Below, piece after piece: positions 34,107-43,297 of a stretch of DNA of 64,000 nucleotides. Each line of letters opens with the position of its first letter. Within the stretch, counting starts at the first letter, position 1. Location of the stretch: assembly GCA_036387135.1 (NCBI GenBank), contig DASVUH010000018.1:62001-126000 (forward strand), given 5' to 3'. The DNA is from JALZCH01 sp036387135. Lineage in GTDB: Bacteria; Acidobacteriota; Blastocatellia; Pyrinomonadales; Pyrinomonadaceae. Below the pieces are notes generated by a model. The model had not been told where the DNA came from. It did not search any database and was given only the letters and a program-made list of their open reading frames with translations. The position numbers and the translations under genes were made by a program.

Positions 34107-36053
34107 ATGGAATTTTTACCCGAAATCAACTCGCCCGCAGATTTACGCAAATTACCGTCAGAAAAATTGCAGCAGGTCGCCGACGAAGTGCGGCAGCATA
34201 TTTTGGAAACAACGTCGCGCGTCGGCGGTCACACCGGAGCTTCGCTCGGCGCGGTCGAAATCGGCGTCGCTTTGCATTACGCTTTTGAAACGCCGCAAGA
34301 CCGCGTTGTCTGGGATGTCGGACATCAAGCCTACGCGCATAAGATTTTAACCGGACGCCGCGATAAACTGCACACCATTAAACAATACGGCGGAATTTCC
34401 GGTTTTCTGCGCCGCGAAGAATCCGAATTCGACACTTTCGGCGCGGGACACGCTTCGACATCGCTTTCCGCCGCTCTCGGAATGGCTGTGGCGCGCGATA
34501 AAAAAGGCGAAAATCATCACGTCGTCGCCATTATCGGCGATTCGTCTCTCGCGGGCGGGATGGCGATGGAAGCGATTAATCAAGCCGGGCATTTAAAATC
34601 GCGTTTGATCGTAATTTTAAACGATAACGGAATGTCTATCGCTCCGGCGGTCGGAGCTTGGGCGCGATATTTAAACCGCATCAAAGAAGCGCAGAATTAT
34701 CATTGGCTGAAAGAAGAAATCGGCGACACTCTGGAAGCCGTTCCGGGTGTCGGACACAGCTTGCGGCGTGCGGCAAAAACCTTCAAAGATGCGATTGCCG
34801 CCGCCGTTTTGCCGGGCGCGCTCGTCAGCGAACTGGGTTTCAAATATATCGGCTATGTTGACGGACACAATGTTCCGGCTCTGGTCAAAGCCCTCGAAGA
34901 AGCCAAACATATTGAAGACGGTCCGGTCATCGTTCATTGTTTGACCACCAAAGGCAAAGGCTTTCCAAATCCCGAAAAAAATTATTACGCTTATCACGCG
35001 ACCGGACCTTTCGACATTAAAACCGGAAAATCCGTCGGCTCATCAAAAGCCGCGCCGCCTGCGTACACGGCGGTTTTCGGAAACGCATTGTGCGAACTGA
35101 TGGCGAAAGACGAATCAATCGTCGCTTTGACCGCCGCTATGCCTGACGGAACGGGAATTGATAAAGTTTTGGAGAAATTTCCCGAACGCGCTTTCGACGT
35201 TGGAATCGCCGAGCAGCACGCCGTCACGTTTTGCGCGGGAATGGCTTGCGAAGGTTTGAAACCAGTCGCGGCGATTTATTCGACGTTTTTGCAGCGCGCG
35301 TTTGACCAAGTGATTCACGATGTTTGCCTGCAAAATCTGAACGTCACATTCTGTATGGATAGAGCCGGGATTGTCGGCGGCGACGGTCCGACTCATCACG
35401 GGCTTTTGGACATCGCCTATCTGCGCGGTTATCCGAACATCGTTTTGGGCGCGCCGAAAGACGAACGCGAATTGCGCGATATGCTTTTGACGGCGATTGA
35501 ACATCCCGCGCCCGCCGCTCTGCGTTATCCGCGCGGCAACGGCGTCGGCGTTGATATTTCCCACGCGCCGGAGCTGCTTGAAATCGGCAAAGCCGAGATT
35601 CTGCGCGAAGCTGACGGCGACGCCGCAATTCTGGCTTTGGGTTCGATGGTTTATCCCGCGCTCCAAGCGGCGGATAATCTGGAAAAAGACGGAATCGAAG
35701 CGACGGTCGTCAACGCTCGCTGGGCGAAGCCGCTAGATGAAGATTTGATTTTGTCTCTGGCGCAGGAAAAGCGCGTGATTTTCACAATCGAAGAAGCGTA
35801 TCTGGCGGGCGGATTCGGTTCGGCGGTGCTTGAGCTTTTGGAACAAAACGGATTGCAAACCGCAGTTAAAGTTGTGCGAATCGGCGTACCCGATAAAATT
35901 ATCACGCACGGCGACGCCAATTTGCTGCTTGCCAAATACGGTTTGGACGCTGACGGAATTTACACTAAAGTTAAAGAAACGATAGAAGCGATGCGTTCCA
36001 GCGCTTTCAGCTCTCCGAAAGTTCAAAGCATCAGAGCTAAAAAGGTTTCATAA
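34107..36053 (+). CDS. dxs: 1-deoxy-D-xylulose-5-phosphate synthase
   Basis: 648 residues, standard for the family. Thiamine-diphosphate motifs are visible: GHTGASLGAVEIGVALHY and VWDVGHQAYAHKIL, then GDSSLAGGMAMEAIN, then AEQHAVTFCAGMA in the pyrimidine domain (HRV region). It makes DXP from pyruvate and glyceraldehyde-3-phosphate, the entry to the MEP pathway for isoprenoids and thiamine. A DsbA-like gene follows 15 bp after the stop in the same direction. Confidence 0.95.
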   Translation: MEFLPEINSPADLRKLPSEKLQQVADEVRQHILETTSRVGGHTGASLGAVEIGVALHYAFETPQDRVVWDVGHQAYAHKILTGRRDKLHTIKQYGGISGFLRREESEFDTFGAGHASTSLSAALGMAVARDKKGENHHVVAIIGDSSLAGGMAMEAINQAGHLKSRLIVILNDNGMSIAPAVGAWARYLNRIKEAQNYHWLKEEIGDTLEAVPGVGHSLRRAAKTFKDAIAAAVLPGALVSELGFKYIGYVDGHNVPALVKALEEAKHIEDGPVIVHCLTTKGKGFPNPEKNYYAYHATGPFDIKTGKSVGSSKAAPPAYTAVFGNALCELMAKDESIVALTAAMPDGTGIDKVLEKFPERAFDVGIAEQHAVTFCAGMACEGLKPVAAIYSTFLQRAFDQVIHDVCLQNLNVTFCMDRAGIVGGDGPTHHGLLDIAYLRGYPNIVLGAPKDERELRDMLLTAIEHPAPAALRYPRGNGVGVDISHAPELLEIGKAEILREADGDAAILALGSMVYPALQAADNLEKDGIEATVVNARWAKPLDEDLILSLAQEKRVIFTIEEAYLAGGFGSAVLELLEQNGLQTAVKVVRIGVPDKIITHGDANLLLAKYGLDADGIYTKVKETIEAMRSSAFSSPKVQSIRAKKVS

Positions 36054-36068
36054 AACGAATTACGAAAA

Positions 36069-36785
36069 ATGAAGAAAAATCAAAGTAAATTACCCCTAAC
36101 TATTATTGGTTTGGTCGCAGTCGTTGCGATTATCGGCACGGTACTTTTCCTACGCAGCGGAGCGAAACCGCCGACCCCTTTGAAAAACGGCAATACGACT
36201 CAGGCAAATAACGCCGCGAAAAATAACAACGCTTTAGCAAACGCTTCGCCGGGCGCGCAGCCGGCTTGGGCAAAAGGTCCGGCGACTGCTCCAATCGTAA
36301 TCGAAGAATTCGCCGATTTCGAATGCCCTTCGTGCGCCGGTTTCGAGCCGGTTATCCGCCAGATTAAAACGATTTACGGCGACAAAGTGCGCGTTATTTT
36401 CCGTCATTACCCGCTGACGCAGATTCACCAGAAAGCCTACGACGCGGCGCGCGCGACGGAAGCCGCCGGAATGCAAAACAAGTTTTGGGAAATGCACGAT
36501 TTGCTTTACGACAAACAAAAAAGCTGGACGACTTCCGGCGATCATCGCGCCGAATTTGCCAATTATGCCCAGCAAATCGGGCTGGATGTTGAGAGATTTA
36601 AAACGGATATGCTCGGAATGGTGACGGCGCAGCGCGTAGACGCGGACAAAAAACGCGGCGATTCCGTTCGCATTGGGTCAACGCCTTCGGCTTTCTTAAA
36701 CGGTCGCCCGCTCGATTTCACAACCGAAATGTCGAATACCGACGCTATGCGCCGCGTCGTCGAAAGCGCTTTGCAAGGAAAGTAA
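36069..36785 (+). CDS. DsbA-like thiol oxidoreductase
   Basis: 238 residues. One N-terminal membrane segment (about 10-29) and a low-complexity Asn/Ala linker lead to a thioredoxin-fold domain with the redox pair CPSC (EFADFECPSCAGF) at about 90-93, followed by the helical insert and cis-Pro region TPSAFLNG. It is the BdbD/DsbA branch anchored on the periplasmic side of the inner membrane. A VKOR-like protein gene follows 132 bp later; the pair makes a disulfide-forming system, with VKOR reoxidising DsbA. Confidence 0.85.
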   Translation: MKKNQSKLPLTIIGLVAVVAIIGTVLFLRSGAKPPTPLKNGNTTQANNAAKNNNALANASPGAQPAWAKGPATAPIVIEEFADFECPSCAGFEPVIRQIKTIYGDKVRVIFRHYPLTQIHQKAYDAARATEAAGMQNKFWEMHDLLYDKQKSWTTSGDHRAEFANYAQQIGLDVERFKTDMLGMVTAQRVDADKKRGDSVRIGSTPSAFLNGRPLDFTTEMSNTDAMRRVVESALQGK

Positions 36786-36787
36786 AA

Positions 36788-36898
36788 GAGTCTGGCGAGT
36801 CTGGGGAGTCCGGTGAGTCTGGCAAGTCAATTTGAATTTTATTTGATTTAAATTCCTTTGACTCGCCGGACTTGCAAGACTCATGACTCGCCGGACTC
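36788..36898. repeat. Array palindrome of GAGTCYGG 9-mers between DsbA and VKOR
   Basis: The left arm (36788-36830) is a tandem of four GAGTCYGGN nonamers; the right arm (36858-36898) is complementary, again GAGTCCGGC units. A 27-nt AT-rich loop separates them. It begins 3 bp after the DsbA stop and ends 19 bp before the VKOR start. Confidence 0.85.
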
Positions 36899-36917
36899 CT
36901 AAGAGTATGGATTCAAT

Positions 36918-37379
36918 ATGAACGCTGACGAAAATTTAGAATCGAAAAACGCCGAGAAAATTCAGATTTTGCCGCTCGTCGCCGCGCTCGTCGCAATTGC
37001 GGGAATGATTGACGCAATTTATTTGACCGTTCATCATTACACGGGCGAAAAAGTTCCGTGCAGCGTGACGGGCGGCTGCGAAACCGTTTTGTCGAGCCTT
37101 TACTCCGAAATCGGCGGAATTCCGCTCGCATTGTTCGGCGCTTTGGCTTATTTCACGGTTTTTTCTCTCGCCACGCTCGCCGCTTTCGGAGACGACCGGA
37201 TGTGGAAAATCCTGAGCGTCGTCGTCGCTCTGATGGCTGTTTTTTCGCTCTGGCTCCTTTATTTGCAGGCGTATGTGCTCGGCGCGTTTTGCCAATTCTG
37301 TCTGCTTTCCGCCGGAACGACTTTTACGCTGCTCCTGCTTGTTATCATCAGGCAATTTCTCCCGAAAAAATTGAGTTGA
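36918..37379 (+). CDS. VKOR family membrane protein
   Basis: 153 residues, about four to five membrane segments. The two redox cysteine pairs of the VKOR family are placed as expected: VPCSV..CET near the first loop and CQFC in YVLGAFCQFCLLSAG near residue 125. Bacterial VKOR takes electrons from DsbA-like proteins and passes them to quinone. Its partner DsbA-like gene lies just upstream. Confidence 0.88.
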   Translation: MNADENLESKNAEKIQILPLVAALVAIAGMIDAIYLTVHHYTGEKVPCSVTGGCETVLSSLYSEIGGIPLALFGALAYFTVFSLATLAAFGDDRMWKILSVVVALMAVFSLWLLYLQAYVLGAFCQFCLLSAGTTFTLLLLVIIRQFLPKKLS

Positions 37380-37555
37380 TGTTAACTTAAACCAACCTTC
37401 AAGAAATTATATTTAATTCAGAGACGCTGAGTTTATAAAAGAGAAATTAATCTTGTTCCAATCTTTTGGATTTTCTTCGCGTTTTTATTGTAAATTTCCA
37501 AAGAACAGTTTAAGTTATATAAAACACAATACTTTTGCCAGAAGGGGAAATTGCT

Positions 37556-40402
37556 ATGAAAATCAATCGCGCGGCGATTTTGCTAATCGCTTTCTCTCTG
37601 CTTTTACCTTTTGCGAGTTTCGCTCAAAAGACGAACAATCAAAATTCAATGAATCCGAGTGTCAATTACGAAGAATTTCGTTTACCGAACGGTTTGCGCG
37701 TTATTATGCACGTTGACAAATCAACGCCGATTGTCACGACGAACGTTTGGTATCACGTCGGCTCGAAAAACGAAGTGGCAGGTCGCACGGGCTTTGCTCA
37801 CTTGTTCGAGCATATGATGTTTCAAGGCTCGAAACATCACGATAAAGATTATTTCGCTCCCTTACAGGAAGCCGGCGGAAGCCTCAACGGCTCGACAAAC
37901 GCCGACCGGACGAATTACTGGGAAGTCGTGCCGTCGAATTTCCTCGAAACCGCGCTGTGGCTTGAATCCGACCGGATGGCTTATTTGACCGAGGCGATGA
38001 CGATGGAAAAGCTCAACAACCAGCGCGATGTCGTCAAAAACGAAAAACGCCAGAATTACGATAATCGCCCGTACGGCACGGTCGGCGCGCGCATTGCAGA
38101 AATAATGTACCCGAAAGGTCACCCGTATAGCTGGCTGACAATCGGTTCGCTCGATGATTTGACCGCAGCTTCGATGGAAGACGTTAAAGGTTTTTTCCGC
38201 GAATATTACGTGCCAAACAACGCCGTTCTTGCCATCGCCGGAGATTTCGATCCGAAAGAAGCGAGAAAACTGGTCGAAAAATATTTTGCTCCGATTCCGA
38301 AAGGCGCGGACATTAAACGACCTAATCCGGCGGCTCCGAGATTCGACAAAGAAATCAGAACCGGAATGGAAGATTCGGTTCAGTTGCCGCGTCTTTATAT
38401 GGCTTGGCACACCGTTCCGCATTACTCGCAGGACGAAGCCGCGCTTGATATGCTCGGCACGATTCTTTCGAGCGGCAGAGGCTCGCGTCTGCAATCGAAT
38501 CTGATTTACGCCAAGCAAATCGCGCAGGATGTCGGGGCGGGGAACAACTCGCGCGAAATTGCCGGACAGTTTCAAATATCTTCCACCGCACGACCGAACA
38601 AATCGCTCGAAGAAATCGAGCGCGAGATAAATGCAGAAATCGAGCGCCTTAAAAAAGAGCCGCCGACGGCTGAAGAAATGGAACGCGCTCTGAATGCCAG
38701 AGAATCCGGTTTTATTTACAATCTGCAAACCGTCGGAGGATTTGGCGGCAAAGCCGACCAGCTTAATTCTTACGCGACGTTTGTCGGCAAACCCGATTTC
38801 TTCGGCGAAGATTTGGCGCGCTATCGCAAAGTCACGCCCGCGGACATTTCGCGCGTGGCGAACTCTTATTTAACCGACAAACGGCTTGTTTTCACCGTCA
38901 CGCCGCGTCCGAGAGATAAGGCGGCGCAATCGGTCGCTCAATCCGAAGTCAACAAACCAACTTCGGTTTCCGAAAAGAAGGAAAAGAAAGCTGAACCGGA
39001 CACTTCAAAGCTCGGCGGTTTGTATGTTCCTCCGAAACCGACAGTCAATCCGAAATTCTCTTTGCCGCGAGTCGAGCGTCAAAAATTATCAAACGGTTTG
39101 GAAGTTTTGTTAGTCCGTCAAAACGAGCTGCCGATTGTGACGATGAATCTTGTCTTTAAATCCGGCGCGACCGCTGATCCGAGCGGAAAAGCAGGTTTGG
39201 CTGGGATGACGGCATCTTTGCTCGACGACGGAACGAAAACTCGAACTGCGACGGAAATCGCCAATCAGATACAGGCAATCGGGGCGCGTTTCGGAACAGG
39301 TTCGGGCTGGGATTCTTCGTCGGTTTCAATGCTGACATTGACGAAAAATTTTGATCGCGCGCTCGATATTTACTCGGATGTCGTGACAAATCCGGTTTTC
39401 CCGGATCAAGAAGTCGAGAACTTTAAACGACGAATGCTCGTCGGTTTGATCCAGCAAAAAGACAATCCGAACGCCATTGCCAGCATCGCTTATTCGACCG
39501 TGCTTTACGGCAAAAATCATCCTTACGGCTCATCGCCTAACGAAGCCACCGTCAAAGCAATCGCGCAGTCGGATATTCAACGTTTCTACGAAACATTTTA
39601 TCGCCCGAACAATGCGGCTTTGATCGTCGTCGGCGATGTCACGCCAACCGAATTGCTGCCGAAACTGGAAAAAGCGTTTGCCAATTGGAAACCCGCCGAC
39701 GTTCCGGCTGTTTCCGCTCCGGCGGTGGCTGCCCGCGAAAAGGCGGCGATTTATATCGTTGATAAACCGGGCGCGGCACAGTCTGTAATTTCAATCGGAC
39801 AAATCGGCGTTCCGCGCACAACAGAAGATTTCTTTGCTTTACAGGTAATGAATTCGTTGCTCGGCGGGCAATTCACCTCGCGCATCAATATGAATCTGCG
39901 CGAAGAAAAAGGCTATACTTACGGCGCCAGAACCGGCTTTGACTGGCGGCGCGGCGCAGGACCATTTTCGGCTTCGGCTGGCGTGCAAACATCCGTCACA
40001 AAAGAATCGGTCGCCGAATTTTTGAAAGAACTGCGCGGAATTCGCGGCGAGATTCCCGTCACCGCGAAAGAACTCGAATACAACAAACAAAGCCTGATTC
40101 GACGTTTTCCCGCAAGCTTCGAGACTGTTGATCAAATCGCCGGACAGCTTTCCAACGCGGTGATTTACAATTTGCCCGACACTTATTTCAACGATTACAT
40201 TTCGCGTATTAATTCGATTACGGTTGAAGATATTAATCGCGTCGCAAACAAATATCTCGACCCGTCACGAATGGCAATCGTGATTGTCGGCGACCGCAAA
40301 TTGATTGAGCCGGGACTCAGAGAATTACAGGATGTCGGCACAACAATCACTTTCCTCGACACCGAAGGAAATCCGGCAACCGTCGCAACAAACAATCAAT
40401 AA
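37556..40402 (+). CDS. Secreted M16 family zinc peptidase, two-domain
   Basis: 948 residues from the ATG at 37556, preceded by AGAAGGGG about 8 nt upstream; an earlier in-frame start was rejected because it would move the signal peptide (about 1-24, ASFAQ) inside. The first M16 half has the active HLFEH zinc motif at about 82-86 and a second-ligand Glu region (MAYLTEAM). The second half starts at about 500 (RQKLSNGLEVLLVRQNELP) and lacks HxxEH, so it is an inactive partner, as in PqqL/pitrilysin-type enzymes. A Lys/Glu linker joins the halves. It probably degrades peptides in the periplasm. Confidence 0.9.
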   Translation: MKINRAAILLIAFSLLLPFASFAQKTNNQNSMNPSVNYEEFRLPNGLRVIMHVDKSTPIVTTNVWYHVGSKNEVAGRTGFAHLFEHMMFQGSKHHDKDYFAPLQEAGGSLNGSTNADRTNYWEVVPSNFLETALWLESDRMAYLTEAMTMEKLNNQRDVVKNEKRQNYDNRPYGTVGARIAEIMYPKGHPYSWLTIGSLDDLTAASMEDVKGFFREYYVPNNAVLAIAGDFDPKEARKLVEKYFAPIPKGADIKRPNPAAPRFDKEIRTGMEDSVQLPRLYMAWHTVPHYSQDEAALDMLGTILSSGRGSRLQSNLIYAKQIAQDVGAGNNSREIAGQFQISSTARPNKSLEEIEREINAEIERLKKEPPTAEEMERALNARESGFIYNLQTVGGFGGKADQLNSYATFVGKPDFFGEDLARYRKVTPADISRVANSYLTDKRLVFTVTPRPRDKAAQSVAQSEVNKPTSVSEKKEKKAEPDTSKLGGLYVPPKPTVNPKFSLPRVERQKLSNGLEVLLVRQNELPIVTMNLVFKSGATADPSGKAGLAGMTASLLDDGTKTRTATEIANQIQAIGARFGTGSGWDSSSVSMLTLTKNFDRALDIYSDVVTNPVFPDQEVENFKRRMLVGLIQQKDNPNAIASIAYSTVLYGKNHPYGSSPNEATVKAIAQSDIQRFYETFYRPNNAALIVVGDVTPTELLPKLEKAFANWKPADVPAVSAPAVAAREKAAIYIVDKPGAAQSVISIGQIGVPRTTEDFFALQVMNSLLGGQFTSRINMNLREEKGYTYGARTGFDWRRGAGPFSASAGVQTSVTKESVAEFLKELRGIRGEIPVTAKELEYNKQSLIRRFPASFETVDQIAGQLSNAVIYNLPDTYFNDYISRINSITVEDINRVANKYLDPSRMAIVIVGDRKLIEPGLRELQDVGTTITFLDTEGNPATVATNNQ

Positions 40403-40424
40403 TTTCGGTGAAAAACCGCGAAAT

Positions 40425-40462
40425 AAAAAGAGCAGGGTTTACAAAAACCTTGCTCTTTTTTA
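40425..40462 (+). terminator. Intrinsic terminator of the M16 gene
   Basis: A 16-bp stem (40425-40440 and 40445-40460) with one G-U-type position and a 4-nt loop is followed by a T run, about 23 bp after the stop. Confidence 0.8.
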
Positions 40463-40524
40463 GTGAAAGATTTTTTTTTGAATAAATTTCTCTTTGCGCG
40501 GATACGTTATTGTGAGTGACGGTT

Positions 40525-41034
40525 ATGGACGACACGGCGGCGATTGAAAAATGCCTGGAAGGTGAAAAAGATGCATTTCGATTTCTCGTTGAACGGTATC
40601 AATCGCAAGCCGCCGTCCACGCCGTCGCCATATTCGGAAACCGAGATGACGCTCTGGATGCCGTGCAGGAAGCATTTGTTGATGCTTATCGGGCTTTGAA
40701 AAATTTTGATCGGTCGCGGCGTTTTTATCCGTGGTTTTATGTTTTGCTCCGAAATCGCTGTTTCAAATTAATGGCGAAATCGAGGAAAACGGAAAGCATT
40801 GAAGAAACCGAAATCCTCGCGCCGCAAGCCGATTTGCCGCGTGAAGAAAGACTCGCGCTCGAAACGGCTTTGCGCGCTTTATCGGCGGAAGACCGCGAAA
40901 TAATCATTTTGAAATATCTGGAAGGGCTTTCTTACGACGAAATCGCCGAACATTTAGAGATTCCAAAAGGAACCGTGATGAGCCGACTCTTTTACGCGCG
41001 CAAACAGTTGCAGGCGCGATTAACCGGAAAATAA
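40525..41034 (+). CDS. ECF RNA polymerase sigma factor
   Basis: 169 residues from the ATG at 40525. Region 2 begins CLEGEKDAFRFLVERYQSQ and has DALDAVQEAFVDAYRAL; region 4 is LSAEDREIIILKYLEGLSYDEIAEHLEIPKGTV. It is a short, canonical ECF factor with an anti-sigma gene 12 bp downstream. The presumed target regulon would include the following membrane protein and hydrolase. Confidence 0.92.
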   Translation: MDDTAAIEKCLEGEKDAFRFLVERYQSQAAVHAVAIFGNRDDALDAVQEAFVDAYRALKNFDRSRRFYPWFYVLLRNRCFKLMAKSRKTESIEETEILAPQADLPREERLALETALRALSAEDREIIILKYLEGLSYDEIAEHLEIPKGTVMSRLFYARKQLQARLTGK

Positions 41035-41046
41035 CGGGTGAAAATT

Positions 41047-41478
41047 ATGAGCGAAATCGAATGCAAAGACGCGATTCTTTCGGCGATGGCTGAATTTGAC
41101 GGCGAATCACCTTTGCTTTCTTCGGAACAGGTAAATATGCACCTCGCTGTTTGTGAAAATTGCCGTCAGGAAATCGAGCAGTTGCAAGCGACGGTCGGAT
41201 TGCTGCAAATGCAGGCGCGGCGCGAGCAGCCGGCTGATTTGTGGCGTTTAATTGAAAAACGGATTGAATCGCAGCATAAAATTGCGCCGCAAACGAATTG
41301 GAAAACGTTTGCGCTATTAGGAGCATTGCTCGTCGCTTACAAGCTGCTTGAAATGCTTGCGGCAGAGGAATTCGGTTTCTTGTTCAAGCTCGTGCCGTTA
41401 ATTTTTGTCGTCGCTCTTTTCGGTCTTCTCAAAGAAAATCCGTTTAAAATCAACACCCGGTTAACTCTGGAAAGGTAG
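41047..41478 (+). CDS. Zinc-type anti-sigma factor
   Basis: 143 residues from the ATG at 41047. The N-terminal domain has HLAVCENC (HxxxCxxC, residues about 34-41), the ZAS anti-sigma zinc motif that holds an ECF factor. Two membrane segments (about 82-101 and 108-128) anchor it. Together with the preceding sigma factor it forms an ECF/ZAS pair that responds to a membrane or redox signal. Confidence 0.85.
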   Translation: MSEIECKDAILSAMAEFDGESPLLSSEQVNMHLAVCENCRQEIEQLQATVGLLQMQARREQPADLWRLIEKRIESQHKIAPQTNWKTFALLGALLVAYKLLEMLAAEEFGFLFKLVPLIFVVALFGLLKENPFKINTRLTLER

Positions 41479-41483
41479 TAATT

Positions 41484-41795
41484 ATGAATAATGAAACGCA
41501 GAATTATATTGTTCTCGGACAGAAATACGCCTACGCCACCGTTTCGCTGATTTTAGGTATTTCCTGTTTTGTCAGTCTTTTAGGATTGGAAAAAGCAATT
41601 CTGGCGATTGCTTTCGGCTGGCTGGCTCTGCGCGCGACGCCCGCCCCGAAGCTCAAAGAACATCGTTCGTGGGCAAAAGCCGGAATGATTTTGGGCGTTC
41701 TGCCTTTTATCATTCTGCCGATTATTATCTTTTTAAATTTCGACCGATTGCGCGAATTCGTAGAGCTTCTCGAAAAAATGAACGGCGGAAGATAA
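41484..41795 (+). CDS. DUF4190-like small membrane protein
   Basis: 103 residues. Two membrane segments (about 15-45, and 65-85) with ILGISCFVSLLGL and AGMILGVLPFIILPIIIF, the pattern of the DUF4190 family. It sits between the anti-sigma gene (5 bp) and the hydrolase, apparently in one operon. No function is known. Confidence 0.65.
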   Translation: MNNETQNYIVLGQKYAYATVSLILGISCFVSLLGLEKAILAIAFGWLALRATPAPKLKEHRSWAKAGMILGVLPFIILPIIIFLNFDRLREFVELLEKMNGGR

Positions 41796-41817
41796 TTTGC
41801 CAAAGAAAAGGAAAAAT

Positions 41818-43248
41818 ATGAAAAATTTAATTCAGACTTTGCTCGGTTTTTTATTGGTTACGGTTTCTTTAACGGCTTTCGGACAAACCAAAAACGCGAC
41901 AATCGAAGGACATTGGCTCGGCGCGATTGAGTTTAACGGAATCAAGCTGCGGCTCGTTATCAAAGTCTCCAAAAACGCGGACGGCACGTTCTCAGCGAAA
42001 TTCGACAGTCCCGACCAGGGAGCAAACAATTTGCCGCTCGATTCGATTTCGCAGCAGGAAAAAACAATTCGTTTCGCGGGTAAAAATTACGGTTTGAGTT
42101 ACGAAGGAACACTGGGCGAAACCGGAGACGAAATCAATGGAACGTTCAAACAAGGCGCCGCTGCGATGCCGCTCGTTTTTAAGCGTGTGACCGAAACCGT
42201 CAAGCTCGGTCGCCCGCAAGACCCGCAAAAGCCTTATCCTTACGACGAGGAAGAAGTTTCCTACGAAAACAAAACGGACAAAGTAAAAATTGCCGGAACT
42301 TTAACCCTGCCGCGCTCAGCCAAACCGTCTCCGGCTGTGATTTTAATTACCGGAAGCGGCGGACAGGACCGCAACGAAACCATTTTCGGACATCGCCCGT
42401 TTCTTGTTTTAGCCGATTATCTAACCCGGCGCGGAATCGCCGTTTTGCGCGTTGACGACCGCGGAATCGGCGGCACGGACGCCGGCGCGCCGACTGCGAC
42501 GAGCGAAAATTATGCGGGCGACGTTTCGGCGGGAATTGAATTTCTGAAAACCCGCAAAGAAATCAACCCGAAACAAATCGGTTTAATCGGTCACAGCGAA
42601 GGCGGAATGATTGCGCCGATTGTCGCCGCGCGCTCGAAAGACGCGGCGTTTCTGGTTCTGATGGCTGGGATGGGACAAATCGGCGAGGACGCGATTTATT
42701 CGCAAACCGAATTGCTGCAAAAAGCCGAAGGCGTCAATCCCGAAATCACCAAACAAACCAACGCCGCGCTCAAAAATATTTTTGCGATTTTAAAAACCGA
42801 AAAAGACAATAAAATCGCCCAACAAAAAATCCGCGAAACGCTCGAAAAACAAAAGTCAGAGTTAAACGACGAGCAAAAATTACAGTTCGCGCCGGTCGAA
42901 ACGACTTTAAAAGCGCAAACACCGATGTATTTGAGCCAGTGGTTTCGTTATCTCATCAATTTTAACCCGCGCCCAACGCTCGAAAAAGTGAAAGTTCCGG
43001 TTCTGGCAATCAACGGTGAAAACGATTTACAGGTTGCGCCAAAAGAAAATCTGTCGCTGATCGAAGCCGGTTTAAAAGCGGGCGGAAACAAAGACGTGAC
43101 AATCGTTTCTCTGCCGAAACTCAACCATCTTTTCCAAACCAGCCAAAAAGGAACGCTTTCCGAATACGGCAGCATTGAAGAAACCATTGCGCCGGTCGCG
43201 CTGGAAGCAATTTCAAACTGGATTTTGAAACATACGATGGGAAAATAA
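41818..43248 (+). CDS. Secreted alpha/beta hydrolase (acyl-CoA thioesterase/S9-like fold)
   Basis: 476 residues from the ATG at 41818 with AAGG upstream. Signal peptide at about 1-22 (SLTAFGQ). A beta-rich N-terminal domain (about 25-135) precedes the hydrolase domain: GSGGQDRNETIFGH (oxyanion loop), DDRGIGGTD, GLIGHSEGG (nucleophile Ser) and late INGENDLQVAP (Asp) with LNHLFQ (His). The triad is complete. It is the BAAT/YqiA-like peptidase-hydrolase type common in Acidobacteria and Bacteroidetes. Substrate not known. Terminator downstream is shared with the convergent VanX-OXA gene. Confidence 0.85.
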   Translation: MKNLIQTLLGFLLVTVSLTAFGQTKNATIEGHWLGAIEFNGIKLRLVIKVSKNADGTFSAKFDSPDQGANNLPLDSISQQEKTIRFAGKNYGLSYEGTLGETGDEINGTFKQGAAAMPLVFKRVTETVKLGRPQDPQKPYPYDEEEVSYENKTDKVKIAGTLTLPRSAKPSPAVILITGSGGQDRNETIFGHRPFLVLADYLTRRGIAVLRVDDRGIGGTDAGAPTATSENYAGDVSAGIEFLKTRKEINPKQIGLIGHSEGGMIAPIVAARSKDAAFLVLMAGMGQIGEDAIYSQTELLQKAEGVNPEITKQTNAALKNIFAILKTEKDNKIAQQKIRETLEKQKSELNDEQKLQFAPVETTLKAQTPMYLSQWFRYLINFNPRPTLEKVKVPVLAINGENDLQVAPKENLSLIEAGLKAGGNKDVTIVSLPKLNHLFQTSQKGTLSEYGSIEETIAPVALEAISNWILKHTMGK

Positions 43249-43266
43249 GAAACTAAAAATTAAGAA

Positions 43267-43296
43267 AAAAGCTGAACAGTTTGTTCAGCTTTTTAA
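43267..43296. terminator. Bidirectional intrinsic terminator
   Basis: A 12-bp stem (43267-43278 and 43282-43293) with A-rich and T-rich ends lies between the convergent hydrolase and VanX-OXA genes. Confidence 0.8.
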
Positions 43297-43297
43297 A

